From an uncultured Azohydromonas sp. (GTDB taxonomy: Bacteria > Pseudomonadota > Gammaproteobacteria > Burkholderiales > Burkholderiaceae_C), in contig NZ_CALAOH010000100.1 in assembly GCF_937926365.1 (NCBI RefSeq), positions 1 through 35,302 of the forward strand: DNA of 35,302 nt, read 5' to 3'. The first letter of the stretch is position 1. Each line of letters begins with the position of its first letter. Positions 1 to 8,640 of the stretch are shown here, in pieces. The position numbers and the translations under genes are program-made. Below the pieces are notes generated by a model. That model did no database searches. It was not told the DNA's origin and saw only the letters and a program-made list of their open reading frames with translations.

Positions 1-1493
1 ACGCGCTTCATGAACAGGTCCGGAATCCAGTTCGCGGTGTTCATGTCGTGCGTGCGGCGGCGGTCGTCGCCGGTGTTCTTGCGCAGCTCCAGGAACTCCT
101 CGATGTCCAGGTGCCAAGTCTCCAGGTAAGCGCACACGGCGCCCTTGCGCTTGCCGCCCTGGTTCACGGCCACGGCCGTGTCGTTGACGACCTTGAGGAA
201 GGGCACCACGCCCTGGCTCTTGCCGTTGGTGCCCTTGATGTAGGAGCCCAGCGCGCGCACGTTGGTCCAGTCGTTGCCCAGGCCGCCGGCGAACTTGGAC
301 AGCAGCGCGTTCTCCTTGAGCGCCTCGTAGATGCCTTCCAGGTCGTCGGAGACGGTGGTCAGGTAGCAGCTGGAGAGCTGCGAGCGCCGCGTGCCCGCGT
401 TGAAGAGCGTGGGCGTGCTGCTCATGAAGTCGAAGCTGGAGAGCACGTCGTAGAACTCGATGGCGCGCGCCTCGCGGTCACCGCTCTTCTCGCCCAGCGC
501 CAGGCCCATGGCCACGCGCATGAAGAAGGCCTGCGGCAGCTCGATGCGCTGCTCCTCGATGTGCAGGAAGTAGCGGTCCACCAGGGTCTGCAGGCCCAGG
601 TAGTCGAACTGCAGGTCGCGTTCGGCCTTGAGCGCCGCGCCCAGCCGCGCCAGGTCGAAGCCCAGCAGCGCCTCGTCCAGCAACTCGGCCTTGACGCCCT
701 TGGCCACGAAGCCAGGGAAATACTCGGCGTAGCGCGTGGCCATCTGCTCGTGCGTCACCTCCCGACCCAGCACCTGCTTGCGCACCGTGTGCAGCAGCAG
801 CCGCGCGGTGGCACGGGTATAGGCGGGCTCCTTCTCGATGAGGGTGCGCGCGGCCAAGATGGCGGCCTTGTGCACTTCCTCCATCGGCACGCCGTCGTAG
901 AGGTTGCGCCGCGTCTCAGCCAGGATGGGCGGGGCCTTCACGTCCTCGCCCAGGTCCGCGCAGGCGGACTCCACCAGCGCCTGCAGCTTGGCCTCGTCCA
1001 GCGGCACGCGCTGGCCGTCCTCGATCACGTGCAGCACGGGCTTGGCCGCGGCGGCTTGCGCGGCGGCTGCGGCGGCAGCCGCGCGCTGGGCGCGCTCCTG
1101 CGCATGGCGCTCGCGGTAGAGCACGTAGGCACGCGCCACGTCATGGTGGCCGCCGCGCATGAGCTGCAGCTCGACCTGGTCCTGCACGTCCTCAATGTGG
1201 AAGGTGCCGCCGGTCGGGCGCGAACGCAGCAGCGAACGCACCACGGCCTCGGTGAGCCCATCCACCGTCTCGCGCACGCTGGCCGAGGCCGCACCCTGGC
1301 TGCCACGCACGGCCAGGAAGGCCTTCATCAGCGCCACGGCAATCTTGCTGGGCGTGAAGGCGACCACCGCACCATTGCGCCGGATGATCTGGTAACCCTC
1401 GTAGGTGGCGCGCGCCGGTGCTTCGACAGCCTCGGCCTCGCCGATGAAGGCGCTGCCGGCGCCGGAGGAGGAATGCAGTTCAGGTGCGCTCAT
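1..1493 (-). CDS. nrdA: Ribonucleoside-diphosphate reductase class Ia, alpha (large) subunit, 3' end outside window
   Basis: Catalyses reduction of ribonucleoside diphosphates to deoxyribonucleotides with a beta subunit (NrdB, probably just beyond the left edge). About 497 N-terminal residues are visible, starting MSAPELHSSS. An ATP-cone occupies roughly residues 34-130 (YEGYQIIRRNGAVVAFTPSK...), followed by an Ala-rich linker. The catalytic-domain signatures MSSTPTLFNAG, SQLSSCYL (Cys about 376, the first redox Cys) and SKFAGGLGNDW follow, then NQGGKRKGA and LETWHLDIEEFLELRKN. The ATP-cone means dATP feedback is likely. The frame is open to the window edge, so the C-terminal Cys pair and radical-transfer tyrosines cannot be checked. 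The start at 1493 fits the N-terminus, and the long upstream leader carries NrdR boxes. Identity is very secure; membership of class Ia rather than Ib rests on the ATP-cone. Confidence 0.96.
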   Translation of the reverse strand, partial: MSAPELHSSSGAGSAFIGEAEAVEAPARATYEGYQIIRRNGAVVAFTPSKIAVALMKAFLAVRGSQGAASASVRETVDGLTEAVVRSLLRSRPTGGTFHIEDVQDQVELQLMRGGHHDVARAYVLYRERHAQERAQRAAAAAAAAQAAAAKPVLHVIEDGQRVPLDEAKLQALVESACADLGEDVKAPPILAETRRNLYDGVPMEEVHKAAILAARTLIEKEPAYTRATARLLLHTVRKQVLGREVTHEQMATRYAEYFPGFVAKGVKAELLDEALLGFDLARLGAALKAERDLQFDYLGLQTLVDRYFLHIEEQRIELPQAFFMRVAMGLALGEKSGDREARAIEFYDVLSSFDFMSSTPTLFNAGTRRSQLSSCYLTTVSDDLEGIYEALKENALLSKFAGGLGNDWTNVRALGSYIKGTNGKSQGVVPFLKVVNDTAVAVNQGGKRKGAVCAYLETWHLDIEEFLELRKNTGDDRRRTHDMNTANWIPDLFMKR

Positions 1494-1630
1494 GTGGACT
1501 TTCCTTCTGGTCAACGGGAGAGTTGCCGCCGCCGCACGCTCGGCGGCTTGCGGCCGGGCCCGGCAGGCTCTCCAGCACCCCGATGCGAGCCCTTCCAAGG
1601 GCCCGGCGAAGCGGGGCATGTGCAAAAACT

Positions 1631-1639
1631 TGTGGATAA
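1631..1639 (-). promoter_or_regulatory. Perfect DnaA box in the nrdA leader
   Basis: TGTGGATAA on the plus strand is TTATCCACA on the minus strand, an exact strong (R1-type) DnaA 9-mer. It lies 26 bp downstream of the proximal NrdR box, within the presumed nrdA leader. DnaA is known to regulate nrdAB in E. coli; whether it acts here is inferred. One 9-mer can occur by chance. Confidence 0.55.
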
Positions 1640-1664
1640 CCGGTGAGTCGCCAGTGGACAGTGG

Positions 1665-1680
1665 ACACTACCGGTGGTGT
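1665..1680. promoter_or_regulatory. NrdR box (promoter-proximal)
   Basis: The 16-mer ACACTACCGGTGGTGT closely matches the NrdR consensus ACACWATATATWGTGT at both outer arms. It lies 32 bp (about three helical turns) from a second box at 1697-1712, the usual phased arrangement for the ATP/dATP-sensing repressor NrdR. It sits just downstream of a -10-like hexamer at 1691-1696 on the minus strand, so bound NrdR would cover the start of nrdA transcription. Confidence 0.85.
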
Positions 1681-1690
1681 GGCGGCGCGT

Positions 1691-1719
1691 ATTAGACCAC
1701 TACATCTAGTGTTCGAGAA
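1691..1719 (-). promoter_or_regulatory. Putative nrdA promoter overlapping NrdR box
   Basis: Read on the minus strand, TCTAAT (1696-1691) is preceded by 17 bases and a weak -35 TTCTCG. Transcription would begin near 1684, giving a leader of about 190 nt before the nrdA ATG at 1493. The -35 match is poor, so the call rests on the -10 and its position between the two NrdR boxes. Confidence 0.45.
1697..1712. promoter_or_regulatory. NrdR box (distal)
   Basis: On the minus strand this reads ACACTAGATGTAGTGG, matching the NrdR consensus in 13 of 16 positions. It occupies the space between the putative -35 (about 1714-1719) and the -10 (TCTAAT, 1696-1691) of nrdA, 32 bp from the other box. The positions predict direct repression of nrdA. 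Confidence 0.85.
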
Positions 1720-1771
1720 GCTTCGCCCCCGGAGCAGTCACAGATTTGCCACGTTCGCGTGATGCGCTGCC

Positions 1772-1790
1772 CAAGCCGGCATCCGGCTTG
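1772..1790. other. Hairpin downstream of ampD
   Basis: CAAGCCGG, a 3-base loop (cat), then CCGGCTTG: a perfect 8-bp stem 57 bases past the ampD stop and upstream of the nrdA control region. No U-run follows on either strand, so it is at best a weak terminator separating the tandem ampD and nrdA units. The rest of 1713-1847 shows nothing recognisable. Confidence 0.4.
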
Positions 1791-1847
1791 CAATGCGGAT
1801 GGAGCGACCACCTGCGGCAGCCTGGACGGTTGCGTCCGAAACGGGAT

Positions 1848-2462
1848 TCAGGCGCGCCGTTGCAGCGCGCTGCCGTTGCCTTGCCAGCCACTGAGCCGGG
1901 CCAGCAGCGGCCAGCTGAAGGCGGCGCCAGGATCGTGCTTGCGGCCCGGCGCAACGTCCTCATGGCCGGTCACCTCGGCCAGTGGATAGCGCTGCGCCAG
2001 CGCCCGCAGCAGCCGTGCCAGCCGCCGGTACTGCACGGCGGCGAAGGGCCTGCCCTCCAGGCCTTCGAGCTCGATACCGATGGAGTAGTCGTTGCAGTTG
2101 TCGCGGCCGCGCCAGCTGGAGCGCCCTGCATGCCAGGCGCGCGCGTCGCAGGACACGAACTGCATCAGTGCGCCGTCGCGGCGCACCAGGAAGTGCGCCG
2201 ACACTTCCAAGCCGCGGATCTGCTGGAAGTACGGGTGCGCGTCCCAGTCCAGCCGGTTGGTGAAGAGCCGTTCGATGGCGTCGCCGCCATAGACGCCCGG
2301 CGGCAGGCTGATGGAATGGACCACCGCCAGGTCGATGCTCACGCCCACGGGGCGCAGGCCGAAGTTGGGCGAGGGACAGCGTTGCGCCGGCGCGTACCAG
2401 CCCTCCTCCCAGGCGTCGCTCCGGGCCGTGGCCGCGTGCAGCGCCGGCGGATCGGCGCTCAT
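1848..2462 (-). CDS. ampD: 1,6-anhydro-N-acetylmuramyl-L-alanine amidase (AmpD)
   Basis: Cytoplasmic zinc amidase of peptidoglycan recycling. It cleaves the lactyl-amide bond of anhydro-muropeptides and so also lowers the inducer level of AmpR-type beta-lactamase control. The protein has 204 residues, a single Amidase_2 domain. Visible key residues are zinc ligands His49 (AVVHSISLP), His167 (TGHEDVAPGRK) and Asp177 (KHDPG), and catalytic Glu131 (SIGIELEG) and Lys175. Their spacing (82, 8 and 10 residues) equals that of E. coli H34/E116/H154/K162/D164. WHAGRSSWRGRDNCND is the typical AmpD signature. The start at 2462 was chosen because it overlaps the stop of the upstream small gene by ATGA, implying translational coupling. 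No signal peptide is present, as expected for AmpD rather than AmiA-type enzymes. Confidence 0.95.
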   Translation of the reverse strand: MSADPPALHAATARSDAWEEGWYAPAQRCPSPNFGLRPVGVSIDLAVVHSISLPPGVYGGDAIERLFTNRLDWDAHPYFQQIRGLEVSAHFLVRRDGALMQFVSCDARAWHAGRSSWRGRDNCNDYSIGIELEGLEGRPFAAVQYRRLARLLRALAQRYPLAEVTGHEDVAPGRKHDPGAAFSWPLLARLSGWQGNGSALQRRA

Positions 2463-2707
2463 GTCTTGCGCGGCCCGGCGGCGCGGTGCATCGCGCAACA
2501 GTAGGGTTGTCCATCCAAGCCCAGCACGGCTTCGCTGCTGGGCAGGTGCAGTCCGCAATGGCTGCAGCGAACCATCGCTTCCAGCTGAGGCGGCTCAGGC
2601 GGGCGCGGCGGCGGTGGCGGGGAAGGCGGTGGTGGTGGCGGCAACGAAGCGCGGCGCATGGCCCACAGCACCAGCACGATCACGGCCAGCAGCAGGAGGT
2701 ACTTCAT
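2459..2707 (-). CDS. Small membrane-anchored zinc-ribbon protein (PP0621-like)
   Basis: 82 residues in three parts. An N-terminal transmembrane helix (MKYLLLLAVIVLVLWAM, residues 1-17) is followed by a proline-rich linker (residues 23-40, runs of six and five Pro) and a C-terminal zinc-ribbon-like module with Cys48-x2-Cys51, Cys70/Cys71 and His74. It resembles short proteins annotated as PP0621 family that are often found beside ampD in Betaproteobacteria; that is recall, not a search. Function is unknown. It is the first gene of an ampD operon with a 4-base overlap. The consecutive prolines should need EF-P for efficient translation. Confidence 0.8.
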   Translation of the reverse strand: MKYLLLLAVIVLVLWAMRRASLPPPPPPSPPPPPRPPEPPQLEAMVRCSHCGLHLPSSEAVLGLDGQPYCCAMHRAAGPRKT

Positions 2708-2800
2708 CGCAGCGGCCCTTCATGCAAGGTGGCGGGTGGCAGGGCTCGGGAGATCTTCATGGTCCGGGCAGCGGTGCCTGCGGCAGGCGTGCCGTGGTTC

Positions 2801-3628
2801 TCACACGGCGCGGTGCAGCACCACCTCCAGCACGAAGCGCGAGCCGATGTAGCCCAGCAGCAGCAGCACCGCACCGGCATAGAGCCAGCGCGTGGCGCGC
2901 CGTCCGCGCCAGCCCCAGGCCAGCCGTCCACCGATGAGCAGCGCGAAGGTGACCCAGCCCAGCAGCGAGAACACCGTCTTGTGGTCCCAGCGCCACTCCG
3001 GAATGAGCCAGGCTCCCAACAGCAACGCGGCGCTGAGCACCACGAAACCGGCCTCGATGAAGCGGAAGGTCAGCCGCTCCAGCCGCAGCAGCGGCAGCCC
3101 GAAGGGCCCGCCGCTGCCCTGCGGCGGGATGAGCTTCAGGCGCATCTGGCGCTCGGCGCGGTCCAGCAGCATCGCGTGCAGCACCGCGGCGCCGAACAGG
3201 CCATAGGAGGCGATGCCCAGCAGCCAGTGCAGCGGCATCCAGGCCGAGCCGCCTTCGAGCCGGATGTCACCCGGGAAGGCCGCGGCCAGCACCACCACCG
3301 GTGCGCCCACCGTAGCGAGTTGGCGCCGTACGCCCGGCAGCGAGAAGAGGCGACTCTCCACCGCATGCACCGCCAGCACGAACCACACGGTCAGCGACAG
3401 CGCCGGGCCGAAGCCGAAGCGCACGCCCGGCGGCTCGCGACCGATGGCGGCGATCTCCAGCACCAGCGCCACGCCGTGCAGCACCCAGCCCAGCTGCAGC
3501 GCAGCCGTGTGCAGCCGCCGCCCATCGGGCGCAGGCAACATGGCAACGAGATAGGCCAGCACGGCGCCCACGGCGGGCAGCCAAGGCCATGCGACGGCGG
3601 CCGCTGCGGGGCCGGACGATAAAATCAT
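2801..3628 (-). CDS. ypjD: CcsA/YpjD-family inner-membrane protein (cytochrome c assembly-like)
   Basis: 275-residue polytopic membrane protein of the CcsA/CcmC-like family. About eight hydrophobic helices are visible, beginning near residues 15, 39, 71, 105, 130, 190, 216 and 245. Conserved-looking histidines occur in LHWLLGIASYGLFGAAVLH and in WDHKTVFSLLGW, the family's heme-handling type of position. The divergent position next to ffh matches the ypjD-ffh pairing known from E. coli and many Proteobacteria. The size is that of YpjD, much shorter than the system II CcsA partner of ResB, so a direct role in cytochrome c maturation is not established. The start at 3628 leaves no Shine-Dalgarno; a -10-like TAAACT lies 6 nt upstream. 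Confidence 0.85.
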   Translation of the reverse strand: MILSSGPAAAAVAWPWLPAVGAVLAYLVAMLPAPDGRRLHTAALQLGWVLHGVALVLEIAAIGREPPGVRFGFGPALSLTVWFVLAVHAVESRLFSLPGVRRQLATVGAPVVVLAAAFPGDIRLEGGSAWMPLHWLLGIASYGLFGAAVLHAMLLDRAERQMRLKLIPPQGSGGPFGLPLLRLERLTFRFIEAGFVVLSAALLLGAWLIPEWRWDHKTVFSLLGWVTFALLIGGRLAWGWRGRRATRWLYAGAVLLLLGYIGSRFVLEVVLHRAV

Positions 3629-3686
3629 CCGAACAGTTTACTTTCGCGGCCAGCGCCTCCCGGCGTGCCACGGTCGCCCCCCCGCC

Positions 3687-5063
3687 ATGGCATCCGCCCT
3701 CACCGACCGCCTGTCGCGCCTGGTCAAGACCATGCGCGGCCAAGCCCGCATCACCGAAAGCAACGTGCAGGACATGTTGCGCGAGGTGCGCATGGCTCTG
3801 CTCGAAGCCGACGTCGCCCTGCCCGTCGTGCGCGACTTCATCGCCCGCGTCAAGGAAAAAGCCCTGGGCCAGGAAGTCGTGGGCTCGCTCAACCCCGGCC
3901 AGGCGCTGGTGGGCATCGTGAACAAGGAACTCGCCGCCACCATGGGCGAGGGCGTCTCCGACATCAACCTTGCCGCCCAGCCGCCAGCGGTGATCCTGAT
4001 GGCGGGCCTGCAGGGCGCGGGCAAGACCACCACCACCGCCAAGCTGGCCAAGCACCTCATCGAGCGACGCAAGAAGAAGGTGCTCACCGTCTCGGCCGAC
4101 GTGTACCGCCCCGCGGCCATCGAGCAGCTCAAGACGGTGACGAAGCAGGCCGGCGCCGAGTGGTTCCCTTCCGCTGCGAACCAGAAGCCGCAGGACATCG
4201 CACTGGCGGCGCTGGACCACGCACGGCGCCACTACTTCGACGTGCTGCTGGTGGACACCGCCGGCCGCCTGGCCATCGACGAGGCGCTGATGGCGGAGAT
4301 CCGCGAGTTGCACGCCGCGCTCAAGCCGGTGGAGACGCTGTTCGTGGTGGACGCCATGCAGGGCCAGGACGCCATCAACACCGCGCGCGCCTTCAAGGAG
4401 GCGCTGCCGCTCACGGGCATCGTGCTGACCAAGCTCGACGGCGACTCGCGCGGCGGCGCCGCGCTGTCGGTGCGCCAGGTCACGGGCGCGCCCATCAAGT
4501 TCGCCGGCGTGTCGGAGAAGATCGACGGGCTGGAGGTCTTCGACGCCGAGCGCCACGCCGGGCGCGTGCTGGGCATGGGCGACATCGTCGCCCTGGTCGA
4601 GGAGGTGCAGAAGGGCGTGGACCTGGAGGCGGCACAGAAGCTCGCCGAGAAGGTCAAGAGCGGCGACGGTTTCGACCTCAACGACTTCCTGGCCCAGATC
4701 AGCCAGATGAAGAAGATGGGCGGCCTCTCCGGCCTCATGGACAAGCTCCCTACCCAGCTCGCCGCCAAGGCCGGCCAAGCCGACATGGACCGCGCCGAGC
4801 GCGACGTGCGCCGCATGGAGGGCATCATCAATTCCATGACGCCGCTGGAGCGGCGCAAGCCCGAGTTGATCAAGGCCAGCCGCAAGCGCCGCATCGCCGC
4901 CGGCGCCGGCGTGCAGGTGCACGAGGTGAACAAGCTGCTCAATCAGTTTGAGCAGATGCAGGGGATGATGAAGAAGATGAAGGGCGGCGGCCTGATGAAG
5001 ATGATGAAACGCATGGGCGGCATGAAGGGCCTCAAGGGCATGCTGCCGCCGGGAATGGGCTGA
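3687..5063 (+). CDS. ffh: Signal recognition particle protein Ffh (SRP54)
   Basis: GTPase that binds 4.5S RNA and signal sequences and delivers ribosomes to FtsY at the membrane. Complete at 458 residues. The N domain covers about 1-95. The G domain has P-loop GLQGAGKTT (107-115), DTAGR (190-194) and TKLDGD (248-253). The C-terminal M domain (about 300-458) is Met-rich, including MQGMMKKMKGGGLMKMMKRMGGM, which forms the hydrophobic signal-binding groove. The start at 3687 gives the usual MxxxLTDRLSRLVKTMRG beginning. It diverges from ypjD across 58 bases and faces ftsY tail to tail. Confidence 0.98.
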   Translation: MASALTDRLSRLVKTMRGQARITESNVQDMLREVRMALLEADVALPVVRDFIARVKEKALGQEVVGSLNPGQALVGIVNKELAATMGEGVSDINLAAQPPAVILMAGLQGAGKTTTTAKLAKHLIERRKKKVLTVSADVYRPAAIEQLKTVTKQAGAEWFPSAANQKPQDIALAALDHARRHYFDVLLVDTAGRLAIDEALMAEIRELHAALKPVETLFVVDAMQGQDAINTARAFKEALPLTGIVLTKLDGDSRGGAALSVRQVTGAPIKFAGVSEKIDGLEVFDAERHAGRVLGMGDIVALVEEVQKGVDLEAAQKLAEKVKSGDGFDLNDFLAQISQMKKMGGLSGLMDKLPTQLAAKAGQADMDRAERDVRRMEGIINSMTPLERRKPELIKASRKRRIAAGAGVQVHEVNKLLNQFEQMQGMMKKMKGGGLMKMMKRMGGMKGLKGMLPPGMG

Positions 5064-5077
5064 GCGCCGCGGCTCCG

Positions 5078-5145
5078 GGCCCGCCTGCGCGGGCCTGGAC
5101 GGCGCGAAGGCCCGGGCGTCTCGCCCGGCGCGGCCTGCAAGGCCG
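5078..5145. other. Cluster of three GC-rich hairpins after ffh
   Basis: Three consecutive perfect stems follow the ffh stop: GGCCCGC/GCGGGCC (5078-5084 with 5089-5095), CCGGGCG/CGCCCGG (5112-5118 with 5122-5128) and CGGCC/GGCCG (5131-5135 with 5141-5145). None is followed by a U-run. They probably shape the 3' end of ffh mRNA or block transcription entering from ftsY. Confidence 0.5.
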
Positions 5146-5199
5146 AAGCCCGCGGCTGCGCACCTGCCTAGCTCTGGGTAGCCGGTGCAGTTCTCCATA

Positions 5200-5241
5200 T
5201 AGAAGAAAGAAGGGCGGGCACCTTGCGGTGTCCGCCCTTCT
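5200..5241 (-). terminator. Rho-independent terminator of ftsY
   Basis: A 15-bp stem (5208-5222 with 5227-5241, one G-U type mismatch) encloses the loop ttgc. Read on the minus strand it starts 17 bases after the ftsY stop and is followed by TTTCTTCTAT, a U-rich tail. Orientation therefore favours ftsY. Confidence 0.85.
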
Positions 5242-5258
5242 CTATGGAGCCATCGGCC

Positions 5259-6392
<1,134 letters not shown>

Positions 6393-6424
6393 GAAGAAAT
6401 TGTCTGATGAATTCGCTAAGGGGC

Positions 6425-6454
6425 TTGCATCGAAGTCAAAAATATCGATAGAAT
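6425..6454 (+). promoter_or_regulatory. tRNA-Met promoter
   Basis: TTGCAT (6425-6430), an 18-base spacer and TAGAAT (6449-6454) form a good sigma70-type promoter ending 12 bases before the tRNA 5' end. Confidence 0.7.
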
Positions 6455-6466
6455 GGCGGTCTCGCA

Positions 6467-6543
<77 letters not shown>

Positions 6544-6550
6544 AACAAGA

Positions 6551-6584
6551 AAGCCCTGCAGGCCACAAGCCTGCAGGGCTTTTC
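6551..6584 (+). terminator. Rho-independent terminator of tRNA-Met
   Basis: A perfect 13-bp stem (6551-6563 with 6569-6581), loop cacaa, followed by TTTTCGCTTT. It begins 7 bases after the CCA of the tRNA. Confidence 0.9.
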
Positions 6585-6645
6585 GCTTTGTACGCGCCGC
6601 GACCAGTGTCTGCCCTGGGTTGCAGCAACGGGCATGCTCAGCGCC

Positions 6646-8478
6646 ATGACGATCTTCGCCCTGCTCGACGATTGCACCGCCACGCTCGATGCGCCGCGCA
6701 GCCGGCTCTACAGCGGCTTCGTGCGTGAACACCGATGCACCGATCCGCGCACGCTCGAAGCGGTATGCGCCGCGGTCGTGACCGACCAGCGCGCCGGGCT
6801 GCACGCGCTGCTGCTGGCCGACTACGAATGGGGCGCCAAGCTGCTGCGCGCGGGCCACGAGGCGCTGGACCCGGACGACGGCGCCAGCCTGCGTCTGCTG
6901 ATGTTCCGCGAGCTGCGACACCTCTCGCGCGACGAGGCTGATGCCTGGCTCGCAGAGCAGGACGCCGCCACGCCGGGACTGCCCACGGCCGGGCTGCTGC
7001 CACTGCAACCCAGCATCAACCGCGCTGGTTTCGAGACCGCCATCGAGCGCATCCACGCCGCCATCCGCGCCGGCGAGAGTTACCAGGTCAACTTCACCTA
7101 CCGCCTCAGCAGCCAGGCCTACGGCGAGCCGCTGCGCCTGTACCGCCGGCTGCGCGAGCGCCAGAGCGTGCCCTACGGCGCCTTCATCCAGTTGCCCGAA
7201 GGCGGCTGCGTGCTGTCGTGCTCGCCGGAGCTGTTCATGCGCCATGAGCAGGGGCTGCTGACGGCACGTCCCATGAAGGGCACCGCCGCGCGCTGCACCG
7301 ACGCGGCCCAGGACGCGGCCACCGCCCAGACGCTGGCACAGGACACCAAGAACCGGGCCGAGAACCTGATGATCGTGGACCTGCTGCGCAACGACCTGGG
7401 CCGCATCGCGCAGACCGGCTCGGTACGCGTGCCGGCACTGTTCACGGTCGAGCCCCATGGCGTGGTGTGGCAGATGACCTCCACCATCGAGGCCCGGCCG
7501 CGCCCGGGACTGGACCTGCCCGCGCTGCTGCGTGCCACCTTCCCCTGCGGCTCCATCACCGGCGCGCCCAAGCTGCGCACGATGCAGCTCATCGCCGAGT
7601 TGGAGAGCACGCCGCGCGGCGTCTACTGCGGCGCCATCGGCTGGATCGACGCGCCGCGAGGCGACGCGAGCTGCGGCGACTTCTGCTTCTCGGTAGCGAT
7701 CCGCACGCTGGTGCTCGGCCCCGAGAGCGAGGACGGCCTGCGCCATGCGCGCCTGGGCGTCGGTGCCGGCATCGTGCTCGACAGCGACCCCGCGGCCGAG
7801 TTCGAGGAGTGCCGGCTCAAGGCCCGCTTCGCCACCGAACTGGGCCACGAGTTCGAGCTGTTCGAGACGCTGTTCGCGCAGCAGCCCCAGGGATTCAGGC
7901 ATCTGGAGCGGCACCTGGCGCGGTTGCGGCGCAGCGCACAGGCGCTCGGCTTCAATCTCGATGAGGCCCTGGCGCGCCAACATCTTGATGCCGCGTTGAC
8001 CGCCCTGCCCCAGGGCGTGCCGCATCGCGTACGCGTGGCACTGGCCCACGACGGCCGCATCAGCGTCACACAGGCGCCGCTGGCTCCCTTGCCCGCCGGG
8101 CCGGCCGGGCTGCTGCTGGCCGAGGAGCCGTTGAAGCCTTCGCCGCTGGCGCGCCACAAGACCACGCTGCGCACGCGCTACGACGCCGGCGTGCGCGCGG
8201 CCGAAGCCGCGGGCGCCTTCGACACGCTGTTCTTCACGCCCGATGGCCGACTCATCGAAGGTGGCCGCAGCAACGTCTTCGTGCAGCTCAACGACCGCTG
8301 GTGGACGCCGCCGCTGGCCGACGGCGCCCTGCCCGGCGTGATGCGCGAGGTGCTCATGGAAGAGCTCGGCGCCCACGAGCGCAGCCTGCGGCGCGAGGAC
8401 CTGGCACACGCGCAGAACCTGAGCATTTGCAACGCCTTGCGCGGCGCGCTGCCGGCTCGGCTGCTGGGCAGCGACTAA
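6646..8478 (+). CDS. pabB: Bifunctional aminodeoxychorismate synthase component I / 4-amino-4-deoxychorismate lyase (PabB-PabC fusion)
   Basis: Makes p-aminobenzoate for folate: the PabB half converts chorismate plus ammonia (from a PabA amidotransferase elsewhere) to aminodeoxychorismate, and the PabC half releases pyruvate to give pABA. 610 residues. The chorismate-binding domain (about 1-390) contains ESYQVNFTYRL, ARPMKGTAAR with Lys211 (the PabB-type PxKGT lysine, not the Ala of TrpE), NLMIVDLLRNDLGR and GSITGAPK. A class IV aminotransferase-fold lyase (about 400-610) has Lys505 in ARHKTTLRTRYD as the PLP lysine and LIEGGRSNVFV. I prefer the ATG at 6646 (MTIFALLDD) over one 4 codons upstream at 6634. 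The gene stands alone after the tRNA-Met terminator. Confidence 0.95.
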   Translation: MTIFALLDDCTATLDAPRSRLYSGFVREHRCTDPRTLEAVCAAVVTDQRAGLHALLLADYEWGAKLLRAGHEALDPDDGASLRLLMFRELRHLSRDEADAWLAEQDAATPGLPTAGLLPLQPSINRAGFETAIERIHAAIRAGESYQVNFTYRLSSQAYGEPLRLYRRLRERQSVPYGAFIQLPEGGCVLSCSPELFMRHEQGLLTARPMKGTAARCTDAAQDAATAQTLAQDTKNRAENLMIVDLLRNDLGRIAQTGSVRVPALFTVEPHGVVWQMTSTIEARPRPGLDLPALLRATFPCGSITGAPKLRTMQLIAELESTPRGVYCGAIGWIDAPRGDASCGDFCFSVAIRTLVLGPESEDGLRHARLGVGAGIVLDSDPAAEFEECRLKARFATELGHEFELFETLFAQQPQGFRHLERHLARLRRSAQALGFNLDEALARQHLDAALTALPQGVPHRVRVALAHDGRISVTQAPLAPLPAGPAGLLLAEEPLKPSPLARHKTTLRTRYDAGVRAAEAAGAFDTLFFTPDGRLIEGGRSNVFVQLNDRWWTPPLADGALPGVMREVLMEELGAHERSLRREDLAHAQNLSICNALRGALPARLLGSD

Positions 8479-8481
8479 AAT
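8476..8481 (+). promoter_or_regulatory. Putative -10 of miaB overlapping pabBC stop
   Basis: TAAAAT overlaps the pabBC stop codon, 160 bases before the miaB ATG. No clear -35 is visible. The leader that would follow contains a 30-codon open frame (8537-8629) ending 11 bases before the miaB start. Confidence 0.3.
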
Positions 8482-8640
8482 TCGCGCTTCGCCCGCGGGC
8501 CTTGCTGCCCGCACCCACAGCCCCTGGCTCTACACCATGTCCGCTGTGCCGGCGCCGCGCCGTCCTTCGCAGGAATGGGCCGCGGCCACGCGCAGGCCTG
8601 GACCGCAGCGTGCCGCCTCCCTTCGCTGAAGGACCTCCCC

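Noticed and set aside
48..1646. Long plus-strand open frame opposite nrdA
   Set aside because: Low-complexity Val/Leu/Ala/Gln/His-rich translation antisense to a clear NrdA; a typical artefact of GC-rich third positions.
3267..5198. 643-codon minus-strand frame opposite ffh
   Set aside because: Antisense to a complete Ffh and overlapping ypjD; translation is His/Leu/Ala repeats with no domain.
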